DNA of 64,000 bases from CALBPI01 sp039821645 (GTDB lineage: Bacteria; Pseudomonadota; Gammaproteobacteria; Steroidobacterales; Woeseiaceae): NCBI GenBank assembly GCA_039821645.1, contig JBCBNU010000002.1:62001-126000 (forward strand). Reading direction: 5' to 3'. The notes below the pieces were generated by a model. It had not been told where the DNA came from and did not search any database. It saw only the letters and a program-made list of their open reading frames with translations. The position numbers were made by a program, and so were the translations under genes. The stretch's first letter is position 1; each line of letters begins with the position of its first letter. This document shows positions 9,969 to 19,296 of this stretch, in pieces.

Positions 9969-11360
9969 TTAACTGGCGTTGTTTCCGCCTGGCGTTGGCA
10001 AGTTGGAAAGCTGCGCGGCCAAAAAGTTGGATGTATTGTTGAGCTGCGCCAGCAGGCTGTCGAGCCCGTTGAACTGACGCAGCAAACGCGTTTCGAGGTT
10101 AACCAGCCTTTGATTCAAGGCTTCGTTCTGCAGCGCGATCCCGTCGATGCTGCTTTGAATCCCGTCGGTGCGCGTTTCCAAGATGCCATCGGAACCGGTG
10201 AAGGAGTCGATGACGCCTGTCAACCTCGAGACGTAACCGTCGTCCGCCGAAAACAGGTTTTGCACCGCTCGGAAATTGTCCGCGAGGATCGTGTCCAAGC
10301 GTGCATCGTCGATATTGAGTTTGCCATTCTCATCCAGGCTGATACCAATCTCAGTCAGAGTATCCAGAGAAGCGGCTGCGCTTGCCGTGTTCTCAGAAAG
10401 TTCGGTTCTCAAGAGGTTCGTGACGGATCGTAGTGTCGCGTCGCCCTGCAAAGGGCCCGCCTCGTTCGTGTCCGGATTGAACGCGGCGAGCTGGTTGACC
10501 GTATCCACGAACGAGTTATAGGCCACGGTAAAGGTCGACAGTGCACCTTTAACCGCGTCAGTATCATTGGTTACGGAGACTCTCACCGTCTCACCTTCGG
10601 TCGCTGCTCGGGCGGTGAACGTCACGCCGTCGATGACAGAGTCAAACGTATTTGTCGCACTGAATACGTCGAGTGTATTCACTCTGGCCTGTGCATCCAG
10701 TGCTTCCTGAGAAAGTGTCAGCGGATTGCTGCCCGCCGCCGGATCGAATGTGAGGGCTGCGAGCCCGCCATCACCGCCACTCTGGCTAATGCTTACCGCG
10801 GCATCACTGCCGGTTTCGGAACCTGAAAACACGATGACGCTGCCACTGGCTGCGTTGATGATCGATGCCTCGATGCCGGTGTTGTCTTCCGAGTTGTTGA
10901 TCGCATCGCGAATCGCAGCGAGCGTGTTGTTCTCGCCATCGATTTCGACCGAGAACGACTCACCGCCTGTGGTCAGGGTGAGTGTGCCGGTGCCGATGGC
11001 TGCCGACTGACTGGCGAAGACCCCGGAAGTTAATCGAGCACTCGTTGCACGACGTACGATCTCGATTTCATATTCGCCTGGAACAGCATCTGTGTCGGTG
11101 GTAACTCGCACCGACTCTTCATCGCTGCTGGTTGCTGACCGTGCTGCCGTGATCTCGGCCTCACTCAGCCTCTCGGCAGCGGTTTTAAACTCGTCGAGTG
11201 CTGCTCGGAGACTACCGAGCGCTGAGAGCTCGCCCTGGAAACGCGTCTCGCGGACAAGCAAGCGTTGTGACGTGGCCTGCCCTTCTGCGGCCACCAGCTG
11301 CTGCACCAGTCCCTGGATATCCAGACCGGAACCGATGCCCGATGAGACTATACCGACCAT
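9969..11360 (-). CDS. fliD: Flagellar filament cap protein FliD
   Basis: A 463-residue HAP2. The N-terminus (VSSGIGSGLDIQGLVQQLVA) and the C-terminal heptad region (DGIALQNEALNQRLVNLETR) are characteristic of the coiled-coil ends that seat the cap on the filament, with a variable surface domain between them. It follows flaG by 21 bases and precedes fliS by 9. It is exported without a signal peptide by the flagellar type III apparatus. Confidence 0.96.
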   Translation of the reverse strand: MVGIVSSGIGSGLDIQGLVQQLVAAEGQATSQRLLVRETRFQGELSALGSLRAALDEFKTAAERLSEAEITAARSATSSDEESVRVTTDTDAVPGEYEIEIVRRATSARLTSGVFASQSAAIGTGTLTLTTGGESFSVEIDGENNTLAAIRDAINNSEDNTGIEASIINAASGSVIVFSGSETGSDAAVSISQSGGDGGLAALTFDPAAGSNPLTLSQEALDAQARVNTLDVFSATNTFDSVIDGVTFTARAATEGETVRVSVTNDTDAVKGALSTFTVAYNSFVDTVNQLAAFNPDTNEAGPLQGDATLRSVTNLLRTELSENTASAAASLDTLTEIGISLDENGKLNIDDARLDTILADNFRAVQNLFSADDGYVSRLTGVIDSFTGSDGILETRTDGIQSSIDGIALQNEALNQRLVNLETRLLRQFNGLDSLLAQLNNTSNFLAAQLSNLPTPGGNNAS

Positions 11361-11381
11361 ATCAACATTCCTTTGCTGCGA

Positions 11382-11786
11382 TCAGACGAAATCCGCGATG
11401 AGCGTTGGTAATCCATCCAGACCCTTCGCCTGGGCGTCTACCACCGCCTCCGGTGGTAACTGACGGATAATCTCGCCGGTTACCCGGTCGAGCACCTTGA
11501 TGATGACCATGTCATTCTCACGATCGCTTTCGAATTTCAGTTGTGGCGCTACGCGTTGGGCCATCTCACGAATCTCCGCAAGCGCTTGCTCAACCGCCGC
11601 ATCATCCACAACAACCTCGGCTGGAACCTCGCTTGGTGGCGCGGTAACGGCAGCGCCGGGTGCAAGTCCGTCTGCACGCTGAGCGCCACCTGGGACGCTC
11701 CGCGTCCCATCATCTTCTGTGGCTTTCGCCGTTCCCGCCGCAGCAGACTTAGCCACCGCAAGGGAAATTCCATCAATCTTTTCCAT
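11382..11786 (-). CDS. flaG: FlaG family protein
   Basis: A 134-residue protein with a low-complexity N-terminal half and a conserved C-terminal FlaG core (LKFESDRENDMVIIKVLDRV, then TGEIIRQLPPEAVV). FlaG affects filament length in Vibrio and Pseudomonas. The ATG at 11786 is preceded by GAGGGGATCAAC, a good ribosome binding site; a start 12 codons upstream lacks one. It is separated from fliC by 59 bases that contain a hairpin. Confidence 0.93.
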   Translation of the reverse strand: MEKIDGISLAVAKSAAAGTAKATEDDGTRSVPGGAQRADGLAPGAAVTAPPSEVPAEVVVDDAAVEQALAEIREMAQRVAPQLKFESDRENDMVIIKVLDRVTGEIIRQLPPEAVVDAQAKGLDGLPTLIADFV

Positions 11787-11803
11787 GTTGATCCCCTCAG
11801 ACA

Positions 11804-11825
11804 GGAGCGGCTTCCTTGCCACTCC
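11804..11825 (-). promoter_or_regulatory. Hairpin with AAGGA loop between fliC and flaG
   Basis: On the transcribed strand GGAGTGGC and GCCGCTCC pair (one U-G wobble) around an AAGGAA loop. It lies downstream of the fliC stop and 18 bases upstream of the flaG start. No U-tract follows, so it is a poor intrinsic terminator. It may stabilise the fliC 3' end or present a GGA motif to a CsrA-type protein. Confidence 0.45.
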
Positions 11826-11845
11826 GCCAGGACATCAGCGATCGC

Positions 11846-13294
11846 TTACTGCAGCAGGCTCAAAGCAAGCTGAGGCTGAGCATTCGCCTGAGTCAGGACC
11901 GATACGCCGGCCTGCTGCAGGATCTGTGCTTTTGTCAGCTGTGCTGTTTCTGCCGCGAAGTCAGCGTCGAGAATCCGGCCGCGTGAGGCGGACAGGTTCT
12001 CGCTGACGGTCTGCAGGTTTGCAATCGTTGAATCGAATCGGTTCTGGATAGCACCGAACTCAGAGCGCAGAGATGCGATCGTTGTCAGCGCAGCATCCAC
12101 ACGCTGAATGGCTTCTTCAGCGTTGGTGACGGTGTCTACCGACACGTTATCCAGGCCCGAAGTATCACGAGCAATCGAGGTGTTACCGGTAAAGCCGATC
12201 AGAGCTTCACCACCGCCGGTGATCGAGATGTTGTCAGTCGCCGTCAGCGTAATCTGACCGCGGTTGACCACGTTATCCGCAGTGCCCGCGAGCGAACCAG
12301 CAACGCCTGCGTCCGTCAAGCCGCCTGCCGTACCGGTACCTGCAACCGTCTGCAGAATGTCGATGTTACGACCGTCGACCGCGGTGAACGTGACGTCCGT
12401 GCCGTCGGTTGAAGCGGTAACACCCGTGTCATTGGCGAACAAGTTGACTCGGTCGACGAGGTTCTGAGCGGTAATCGTTGCGCCGCCGCTAACCGCTTCC
12501 GCGGTGAAGATCGCTTCGCCGTTGATTTCCAGCGTGAAGGTTTCGTCACCGTCGTCAGCAGCACCTTCAGCCAACGTTGTGAACGCGCTGACCGCCGTGG
12601 TGGTCGCCGTCGCCGTCAACCCGGTGACACCCGAGTTATTGATCGCCGTGGCTTTATCACCCGCGCTGTCCGAAGCAGAAGGACCAATCTCAACTGCAGC
12701 GCCACCGCCAACAGCGATCGACAGGTTACCTGCAGCGATCGCCGTGTTGTTCACCGCGGCACCCTGCAGCGTCGCAATCTGACCGATCTGCGAAGTACGA
12801 ACACCGGTGGTCAGGGAGACGTTGATCTTCTCGCCGACGTTAGCGCCGACCTGGAAGCCCGCGTTACCGAAGGTACCGTCCAGAACTTTCAATCCGTTGA
12901 AAGAGGTCTGAGAGGCGATTCGCTCGACCTCCGCAAGGCGCTGCTGAACTTCTTCGTTCAACGCCGCACGGTCAGAGGTAGAGTTGGTTGCGTTCGCAGA
13001 CTGTACAGACAGCTCACGGATACGCTGGAGGTTGTTGGTCAGCTCACCGAGTGCACTCTCCGCGGTCTGTGCCAGAGAGATACCATCAGAAGCGTTTCGT
13101 ACAGCCTGGTTCAGGCCGCGAATCTGCGTCGTAAAACGCTCGGAAATCGCCAGACCGGCAGCATCGTCTTTTGCTGAGTTGATGCGGAGACCGGTAGACA
13201 ATCGCTCCAGAGCGGTGTTCAACAAACCCTGCGAACGGCTTAGGTTCCGCTGGGCGTTGAGTGACGCTACGTTGGTGTTAATCGACTGTGTCAT
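11846..13294 (-). CDS. fliC: Flagellin FliC
   Basis: A 482-residue filament subunit. The conserved D0/D1 ends are clear (SINTNVASLNAQRNLSRSQG at the N-terminus; QILQQAGVSVLTQANAQPQ near the end), with a Thr/Ala/Gly-rich variable middle (about residues 170-380) forming the surface domains. It is the only flagellin gene in the window. A sigma-28 promoter lies 99-125 bases upstream of the start, and AGGAG precedes the ATG by 11 bases. The leader has a stem-loop at its 5' end. Confidence 0.97.
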   Translation of the reverse strand: MTQSINTNVASLNAQRNLSRSQGLLNTALERLSTGLRINSAKDDAAGLAISERFTTQIRGLNQAVRNASDGISLAQTAESALGELTNNLQRIRELSVQSANATNSTSDRAALNEEVQQRLAEVERIASQTSFNGLKVLDGTFGNAGFQVGANVGEKINVSLTTGVRTSQIGQIATLQGAAVNNTAIAAGNLSIAVGGGAAVEIGPSASDSAGDKATAINNSGVTGLTATATTTAVSAFTTLAEGAADDGDETFTLEINGEAIFTAEAVSGGATITAQNLVDRVNLFANDTGVTASTDGTDVTFTAVDGRNIDILQTVAGTGTAGGLTDAGVAGSLAGTADNVVNRGQITLTATDNISITGGGEALIGFTGNTSIARDTSGLDNVSVDTVTNAEEAIQRVDAALTTIASLRSEFGAIQNRFDSTIANLQTVSENLSASRGRILDADFAAETAQLTKAQILQQAGVSVLTQANAQPQLALSLLQ

Positions 13295-13349
13295 GAGTTA
13301 AAGACTCCTAGTTTTGCTACTGTCCGGCTCGCATTCCGCTACCGGTTAC

Positions 13350-13383
13350 GCGACTCATCATGTGCATGCACTTTGCGAGTCGC
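13350..13383 (-). other. 5'-end stem-loop in the fliC leader
   Basis: GCGACTC and GAGTCGC form a perfect 7-bp stem enclosing a 20-base loop with an internal TGCATGCA palindrome. It would begin about three bases after the predicted transcription start, so the mRNA would start in a hairpin. Such 5' structures are known to protect mRNAs from RNase E; that role here is inference. Confidence 0.5.
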
Positions 13384-13392
13384 TCCCAACAG

Positions 13393-13419
13393 TTATCGTG
13401 TAAGCGTCAATTTTCTTTA
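13393..13419 (-). promoter_or_regulatory. Sigma-28 (FliA) promoter of fliC
   Basis: On the minus strand: TAAA, exactly 15 bases, then CACGATAA, compared with TAAA-N15-GCCGATAA (6 of 8 in the -10 box). Predicted start near 13386, giving a leader of about 92 bases. This is the normal class IV control of flagellin. Confidence 0.85.
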
Positions 13420-13500
13420 GGGTTTTCTATGTCAATCAACCGTCGAGACCATCGACGAAAAAATCCGGCTCGCGGAGGCTTGAGCAAGAGATTTGCAAAA

Positions 13501-13516
13501 CGTGATACAGGTCACG
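13501..13516. promoter_or_regulatory. CRP/Vfr-like site between flgL and fliC
   Basis: CGTGATACAGGTCACG differs at two positions from the site upstream of fleQ (9205-9220) and matches TGTGA-N6-TCACA at 8 of 10 positions. It lies about 115-130 bases upstream of the predicted fliC transcription start. Binding by a CRP-family protein is an inference. Confidence 0.4.
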
Positions 13517-13532
13517 CAGCCGGCCAGTAACG

Positions 13533-14726
13533 CTAGAGGAAGTTAAACAATGACAGCGATTGCACGCGGATAAATGACTGCTGTGCGGCCTCAAGTGCCG
13601 ATGCCTGTGCAGCCAGTCGCGAAGCGGCTTCCGCGAGATCGAGGTCCTGCACGCCGGCTAAAGCTTCCTGAAGCACCAGCTCCGTGCCGAGATTGGTATC
13701 CAGCTGGGACTCAGCGGCAGACAACCTCGATCCGATGCTCGTTCTGACCTCAAGGACGCTCTCAAGCGCACGGTCCAAACCCTCAAGGCCACGATTGAGA
13801 GCACTATCGAGAACAGCACGCTCCTGTGGATCGTCCGAGTCCGTCGCAAGTGCATCTGCAATGCCCTGCACGATAGAAAACAAGTCGCTATTCGGTGCTG
13901 GATCGACGGCGAAGGAATCACCGACATCAGGTTCACCGTCGATGCGCACGCGAGCCGGACCGGCGGCAATGGTATCGCCAGGCGCGAAAGCGCCGGTAGA
14001 CACGACCGCGCCGAGAGCATCACGAACCTCAAAAGTGTCAGGTGCGACAAACACGATATCGAAGCGTTCGAAATTGTAGTTCTGCACGCGCCCTTGCACT
14101 TCGTTGACGGCGACGCCCGTACCGGTATTCGCGGGCGCGCGGGTCACCAGCACCTGACCGTTGCCTTCACGGATTCGACCAAAAATCTCATCGCCCGAAT
14201 TGGTATCAGGAATTTGTCGACTGGCAGACACCTGAATGAACCGTTGCCCATCATCGCCGTTGTAGGTGAATCCTGTCGCGGTACGCGAGAACGGCTGTGT
14301 ACCCGCCTGAAAACCTGAAAACAAAAACTGGTCGCTCGCATCACGGGTATTCGCAAGACCGAGAAGATCCTCGATACTCTCGTTCAACTCAGTCGCAATA
14401 AACGCTCGAGTCTCGTTCGTCTGGGACGCATTGACACCTTGTAAAGTGAGCTCGCGAACGCGTTGCAGTGTTTCTGTAACACGGGTCAGTGTGTCCTCGG
14501 ATAGCCGTAATCGGTTGCTCGCCAGATCAGTATTGCGCTGATACTGCTCAAGTGTCGCAAGCGACTCCTGATAGTCGAGAATTCGTGCCGCGCCATTAGG
14601 GTCGTCCGACGGCTGCTGAATTCTGCGTCCCGTTGCAATTTGCTCCTGCACCGCATTCAGCTCGCGCTGCACACTCTGAATGTTGTTGACCGCCCTGTTG
14701 AAAAATCCGAGGTTACTGACACGCAT
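13533..14726 (-). CDS. flgL: Hook-filament junction protein FlgL (HAP3)
   Basis: A 397-residue flagellin-like protein. The N-terminal helix (RVSNLGFFNRAVNNIQSVQR) and the ending (SRLAAQASALEAAQQSFIRV) fit FlgL, which joins the hook to the filament with FlgK. It follows flgK by 13 bases. The gap to fliC carries the fliC promoter and a CRP-like site; no convincing terminator was seen there. Confidence 0.95.
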   Translation of the reverse strand: MRVSNLGFFNRAVNNIQSVQRELNAVQEQIATGRRIQQPSDDPNGAARILDYQESLATLEQYQRNTDLASNRLRLSEDTLTRVTETLQRVRELTLQGVNASQTNETRAFIATELNESIEDLLGLANTRDASDQFLFSGFQAGTQPFSRTATGFTYNGDDGQRFIQVSASRQIPDTNSGDEIFGRIREGNGQVLVTRAPANTGTGVAVNEVQGRVQNYNFERFDIVFVAPDTFEVRDALGAVVSTGAFAPGDTIAAGPARVRIDGEPDVGDSFAVDPAPNSDLFSIVQGIADALATDSDDPQERAVLDSALNRGLEGLDRALESVLEVRTSIGSRLSAAESQLDTNLGTELVLQEALAGVQDLDLAEAASRLAAQASALEAAQQSFIRVQSLSLFNFL

Positions 14727-14739
14727 GGGTTCCTAACTC

Positions 14740-16617
14740 CTATCGCCGGGTCGCGTTCAGCAGCACATCGAACAACTCGCTACCGATGCTGACCACCTGA
14801 GCTGCAGCCTGATACGCCTGCTGGAAACGGATGAGGTCTGCCGCCTCTTCGTCCAGGTTGACACCCGAGACCTCGAGACGGCGGCTTTCAGCGCTTTCCA
14901 GCACCACTTGCTGGGCCTCTGCACTGGCTTGCGCACGTGCGGTTACGCTGCCGACATCTGCGACCAACTGTGCGTAGGCCTGACCGATCGATAGCGTGCC
15001 GTCTTGCAGAACTTCTGTGTCCTGAGTCGCTGCCAGAAGCAGCGCATTGCGATTATCACCCTCGGCAGCCGTATTGCGCCCGATCGTGAACTGATCGCCC
15101 GCGACAGGGGTGCCGGAAACCTGAAACTCAGCGCCATTGATCGTGATAGGTGAACCTGCAGTGAATACCTGAGCAGGTCCACCGTTAACCTGAAACGAAG
15201 TCGGCGAAACAAACGTTATCGTCGCGTTATCCAGCAAATTCGGGTTCGTGAAATCAATCACCGTACCGTCATCGATGCTGGCATCGCTGAGGTTGCTCGT
15301 GGCCGCTTCCCCTCGCAACAGTCCAGCAGCAGCGAATGCATTGCCGTTTCGCGCCGTCAGACCCAACCCGTCAATCGCGGCAAGCGTCGGCTCTATGCTG
15401 AATTGGTCTCCATCGTCGGTTGATCCGCTGAGCACAATCGCAAGCCCACCGGCACGAAACGGGTCCGTATTGGTTCCGGAACCGGTCAGCGGCAGAACTT
15501 CACCGGTGTCACTCCGCACAACGCGGAAACCGGCACCATCATCAATAAATCGATAGTTGCTATCGCGGATCTGTCCCAGGTCCTCAATGGTGACGGCAAT
15601 CGAACCCGTTCCGGAGTTGGATGTGGACGCCACCACCTGAGGGCCACCAATAGAGAAGATGTCCTGTCCGAAATCGCCAAACGCATCAAAGCCTTGTGCG
15701 TTCTGCGTGTTAAATGTCCCAACGAAGCTACTAGCTGTCGCTCCTAACGCCCGACGACTGGGATCGAGCACATCGTTCTGAAATTCCAGGAGCGCGCCGA
15801 GTGTGCCACCTGTCAGTACGTTTTCAATCGGAATCGTGCCATTAAGGCCCTCATAAACCACCTCACGGCGGGTGGGATCGAATTCGGACTGGCGGACGTC
15901 GATCGGGAACTGTTGCGTACCCACTACCAACGACAGGCCGTTGCCGATGAACAGGTTGATGTTGCCCGATGCATCTGTGACGGTTGCAACATCCACACGC
16001 TCTGCCAACTGGCGTACGACTTCGTCACGCTGGTCGAGCAGATCATTGGGTTGCGCGTTGCCGTCACCACGACCGATTTGCTGGTTCAATTGCGCAAGCT
16101 GCGTGGCCAGCTGATTGATCTCAGCGACGGATTGCTCAATGGCCTGAGTGGATTCGCGAGTCGTTTCAACCAGTCGCTGGTCGAGCGCATCGAATCTCGC
16201 GACCAGATTGCCCGCCTCGGCGAAGACCGCAGTGCGAGTGGCCGAACTGGGGTCACTCGAGAAGTCCTGTACAGCAGCGTAGAACGAGGACAGCGCCGGC
16301 GATAAACCACCCGCCGGATCCGCCAGCAGGTCATCGACTCGAGCGGCAAAGCTCGCCAGCGTTGAGAATCTCGATGCCGAGGAACCCGCAGTTTGAACTT
16401 GTTGAGTCAGAAATTCGCTGTAGCTGCGCGTAATTGATCCAACCTCAACGCCACGGCCGAGAAAGCCGAAACCCACGAACTGCGGGGTACGCGCCTGCAG
16501 CGTCACGTTCTGACGACTGTAGCCGGGCGTGTTTGCATTGGCGATGTTCTGAGCCACGGTATCCAGTGATCGCTGAAAGGCGATCAGCGCATCCGTGCCG
16601 GTGCTGATAATAGTCAC
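14740..16617 (-). CDS. flgK: Hook-filament junction protein FlgK (HAP1)
   Basis: A 625-residue HAP1. Diagnostic features are the N-terminal rod/hook signature (AQNIANANTPGYSRQNVTLQ) and the C-terminal SGVNLDEEAADLIRFQQAYQ. The middle is a long variable domain. It lies 15 bases downstream of flgJ and directly upstream of flgL, the usual order. Confidence 0.97.
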   Translation of the reverse strand: MTIISTGTDALIAFQRSLDTVAQNIANANTPGYSRQNVTLQARTPQFVGFGFLGRGVEVGSITRSYSEFLTQQVQTAGSSASRFSTLASFAARVDDLLADPAGGLSPALSSFYAAVQDFSSDPSSATRTAVFAEAGNLVARFDALDQRLVETTRESTQAIEQSVAEINQLATQLAQLNQQIGRGDGNAQPNDLLDQRDEVVRQLAERVDVATVTDASGNINLFIGNGLSLVVGTQQFPIDVRQSEFDPTRREVVYEGLNGTIPIENVLTGGTLGALLEFQNDVLDPSRRALGATASSFVGTFNTQNAQGFDAFGDFGQDIFSIGGPQVVASTSNSGTGSIAVTIEDLGQIRDSNYRFIDDGAGFRVVRSDTGEVLPLTGSGTNTDPFRAGGLAIVLSGSTDDGDQFSIEPTLAAIDGLGLTARNGNAFAAAGLLRGEAATSNLSDASIDDGTVIDFTNPNLLDNATITFVSPTSFQVNGGPAQVFTAGSPITINGAEFQVSGTPVAGDQFTIGRNTAAEGDNRNALLLAATQDTEVLQDGTLSIGQAYAQLVADVGSVTARAQASAEAQQVVLESAESRRLEVSGVNLDEEAADLIRFQQAYQAAAQVVSIGSELFDVLLNATRR

Positions 16618-16632
16618 AGCTAGTGCTCCCCT

Positions 16633-17499
16633 TTATGGGCGACGGCCGGATTCCGACGTAGCCTGTTGAGTTGATAGCGACAACAGATCGTCCTGCTTGA
16701 GTGCCGCCAATGCGTCGCGCATAGTCTCGCTGCCCGCTATCCGACGAATCTTGTGCGCATAATTTGGGTCGGTCGCGTAACCGGCGGCCTGCAATGCATC
16801 GGCAAAGCCGCCAACATCGTTGCCGGTGTTCGAGACCGACTGGTATCGAGATTTGCTCAGAAACGAAGCGTAGTCGGAGAAACTGGCCTCGAGAGACGGG
16901 TATGCCCGAAATGCGGCTCGTTCACGTTGTGCCGTGCCGTCACGAAATTCCAGCGTGGCCTGGTCAACCTTATCCCCTCCCCAGCTCCCGCCTGCCTTGA
17001 TGCCGAACAGGTTGTTGCTCTGCTGGCGCTCGGACACGGGCACCTTTTGGCCCCATCCTGTTTCCAATGCAGCCTGCGACAACACGGCGAGCGGAGAGAC
17101 GCCGAGACGTTCCGCGGCTTTCTTCGCATGCGGCAAGACGTCGGCGACAAACGATTTGGGATCGGACCATCCCGCCGGCGATTCATGAACGACGGCCTTC
17201 GTCACTTGAATGGGTGCTCGCGGCTGCATTTGCGAAACGATCATGTCCGCAAGTCCGATACCACCGCGCTCCGCCGTGTCCGCGGCTAACTGTTGATCAA
17301 GTAGATCGCGATAGACCTGGTGTCCACCAGTGTCGGGAAAGAAGGGGTCGCCGAAGCTGGCGTCTCGCATGCTCTTCAGCATCTGCTGCACGAAGAGCGC
17401 TTCAAACTGCTCCGCTACCGACCGTAGCGCACCATCATCATTCGCTTGGGCATCGGCTCGAAGCGCCGCGTACTGAGTGAAGTCGGTGACACTCGTCAT
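16633..17499 (-). CDS. flgJ: Rod cap/peptidoglycan hydrolase FlgJ
   Basis: A 288-residue two-domain protein. The N-terminal rod-capping domain (residues 20-100; EQFEALFVQQMLKSMRDASF) is followed by a glucosaminidase-like muramidase domain (about 135-270) with the catalytic-Glu segment LSQAALETGWGQK and the substrate-groove NNLFGIKAGGSW. The dual-domain form is typical of beta- and gammaproteobacteria. It opens a path for the rod through the cell wall. Spacing to flgI is 2 bases. Confidence 0.95.
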   Translation of the reverse strand: MTSVTDFTQYAALRADAQANDDGALRSVAEQFEALFVQQMLKSMRDASFGDPFFPDTGGHQVYRDLLDQQLAADTAERGGIGLADMIVSQMQPRAPIQVTKAVVHESPAGWSDPKSFVADVLPHAKKAAERLGVSPLAVLSQAALETGWGQKVPVSERQQSNNLFGIKAGGSWGGDKVDQATLEFRDGTAQRERAAFRAYPSLEASFSDYASFLSKSRYQSVSNTGNDVGGFADALQAAGYATDPNYAHKIRRIAGSETMRDALAALKQDDLLSLSTQQATSESGRRP

Positions 17500-17501
17500 A
17501 G

Positions 17502-18614
17502 CTAAATCACGATCAGCTCAGCGCGCAACGCGCCTGCCTGTTTGAGTGCTTCCAGAATCGCAACCAGATCACCAGGCGCCGCACCTACGGCGTTAACCGC
17601 TTGCACGATTTCATTCAGACTTGTACCGGGTGCAAACAGGAACATGCGATTTTCTTCCTCCTCGACGCTCACCTCCGAGTCAGTAGCGAGCACTGTCTCA
17701 CCGGCACCGAACGGTTCCGGCTGGCTCACGAACGGTTGTTCGCTGATGGTGACGACAAGGGAACCATGCGCCACCGCGGCTGGCGTGACGGTGACATTGT
17801 CACTGATCACCACCGTTCCAGCGCGAGAGTTGATGATGACTCGGGCGGCAACCGGGGCCGGGTCCACCTCAATGTTTTCGAGCACACTTAGGAACGAGGT
17901 GCGCGCTCCTGGTCTTTGCGGCGCTGCAACTCGGATACTGCCGGCGTCAATGGCTTCAGCGGTACCCGGACCAAGCAGTTGGTTTACCGCACCCTCTACA
18001 CGAGTCGCGGTGGTGAAGTCAGGCGTGTGCAGGTTGAGCATCACCATCGGCACATCGGCATAAGCCGTAGAGACCGCGCGCTCTACTGTGGCGCCTGATG
18101 GAATCCGACCGGCGCTCGGGATATTCACGGTGATCCTGGACCCATCGAGACCTTCACCGCCGAATCCACCGACAATCAGATTGCCTTGCGCCAATGCATA
18201 GACGTTGCCATCAACCGCACGCAAGGGCGTCAACAACAAGCTGCCACCACGAAGGCTGCGCGCATTGCCGATCGAGGACACCGTGACATCGAACGTCTGG
18301 CCTGGCTTCGCAAACGGCGGCAGCTCCGCGTGAACGGATACCGCGGCGATGTTAGTCAGCTGCGGCTGGACACCCGGCGGTACCGTGATACCGAACTGAT
18401 TCAGCATGTTGTTCAGACTCTGCACAGTGAATGGTGTCTGTGCCGTCTGGTCACCTGACCCATTCAGACCAACGACCAAGCCGTATCCAACCAGCTGGTT
18501 AGTACGTACACCACCGACGGAAGTCAGATCGCGTAGACGTTCCGCACTCGCAGATACCGGCCAAGCCGATAGGACTAGCACACCCAGAATCAGAAATCGT
18601 ATTGGATATCGCAT
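17502..18614 (-). CDS. flgI: Flagellar P-ring protein FlgI
   Basis: A 370-residue periplasmic ring protein with a Sec signal peptide (hydrophobic stretch FLILGVLVLSAWPVSASA, cleavage before ERLRDL). The conserved core RLRDLTSVGGVRTNQLVGYG is present. The ATG at 18614 overlaps the flgH stop by one base; an in-frame GTG at 18629 would put extra residues before the signal peptide and is less likely. Confidence 0.96.
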   Translation of the reverse strand: MRYPIRFLILGVLVLSAWPVSASAERLRDLTSVGGVRTNQLVGYGLVVGLNGSGDQTAQTPFTVQSLNNMLNQFGITVPPGVQPQLTNIAAVSVHAELPPFAKPGQTFDVTVSSIGNARSLRGGSLLLTPLRAVDGNVYALAQGNLIVGGFGGEGLDGSRITVNIPSAGRIPSGATVERAVSTAYADVPMVMLNLHTPDFTTATRVEGAVNQLLGPGTAEAIDAGSIRVAAPQRPGARTSFLSVLENIEVDPAPVAARVIINSRAGTVVISDNVTVTPAAVAHGSLVVTISEQPFVSQPEPFGAGETVLATDSEVSVEEEENRMFLFAPGTSLNEIVQAVNAVGAAPGDLVAILEALKQAGALRAELIVI

Positions 18615-19288
18615 CAGTTCGGGAACCACATGGATTGAAGGAAGCGCTGTAGCCAGCCCATCTTGTTTGCGGCGGCGAGCACACCTTTGCTGCTGTAGGT
18701 GATTCGCGCATCGGCAACACGACTCGACGCGACGCTGTTATCCGGTGCAATATCAGCAGGTCGGATGATGCCGCTCAGCCGGATGAACTCATCACCTTGA
18801 TTCAGCGTTACCCATTTCTCGCCACGTATCATCAGGTTGCCGTTTGGCAATCTTTGAATGACCGTTACTGTGATATCACCATCGAGACTGTTGCTCTGCG
18901 CACTGCTGCCCTCGCCGGAGAACTCCGTCTCGCTGGACAGCGTTGCCGACAGTATGGGGTTGCCATCACGTGAGACATCCTGGCCAAGAATATTGGGTGT
19001 CGCGATATCTGCATCACCACTCTTCGATGTCGCAGTGCTTGAGGATTTCGACGCGGTCGTGTTCTCGTTGAGACGAATCGTGATGATGTCGCCGACACGA
19101 TGCGCACGAAGATCCTCGAACAGGCGCACGTCAATACCGTCTTGATATATCGCACCCGACGTCGCCGGCGGTGCGGCTATGATGACCGGTGGCGGCGGTG
19201 AGTAGTCGACCCTTTGCGGTATCCCGAAACTGCAGCCAGCCGAGAGGCCAGTAAGCACGAACACCGTTATGAATTTTTGCAATTTCAT
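18614..19288 (-). CDS. flgH: Flagellar L-ring lipoprotein FlgH
   Basis: A 224-residue outer-membrane ring lipoprotein. It has a signal peptide with a lipobox (LTGLSAGC), then conserved FlgH segments (HRVGDIITIRLNENTTASKS; GNLMIRGEKWVTLNQGDEFI). I chose the ATG at 19288. A GTG at 19297 overlapping the flgG stop is an alternative. It is translationally coupled to flgI. Confidence 0.95.
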   Translation of the reverse strand: MKLQKFITVFVLTGLSAGCSFGIPQRVDYSPPPPVIIAAPPATSGAIYQDGIDVRLFEDLRAHRVGDIITIRLNENTTASKSSSTATSKSGDADIATPNILGQDVSRDGNPILSATLSSETEFSGEGSSAQSNSLDGDITVTVIQRLPNGNLMIRGEKWVTLNQGDEFIRLSGIIRPADIAPDNSVASSRVADARITYSSKGVLAAANKMGWLQRFLQSMWFPN

Positions 19289-19296
19289 GGAGATCA

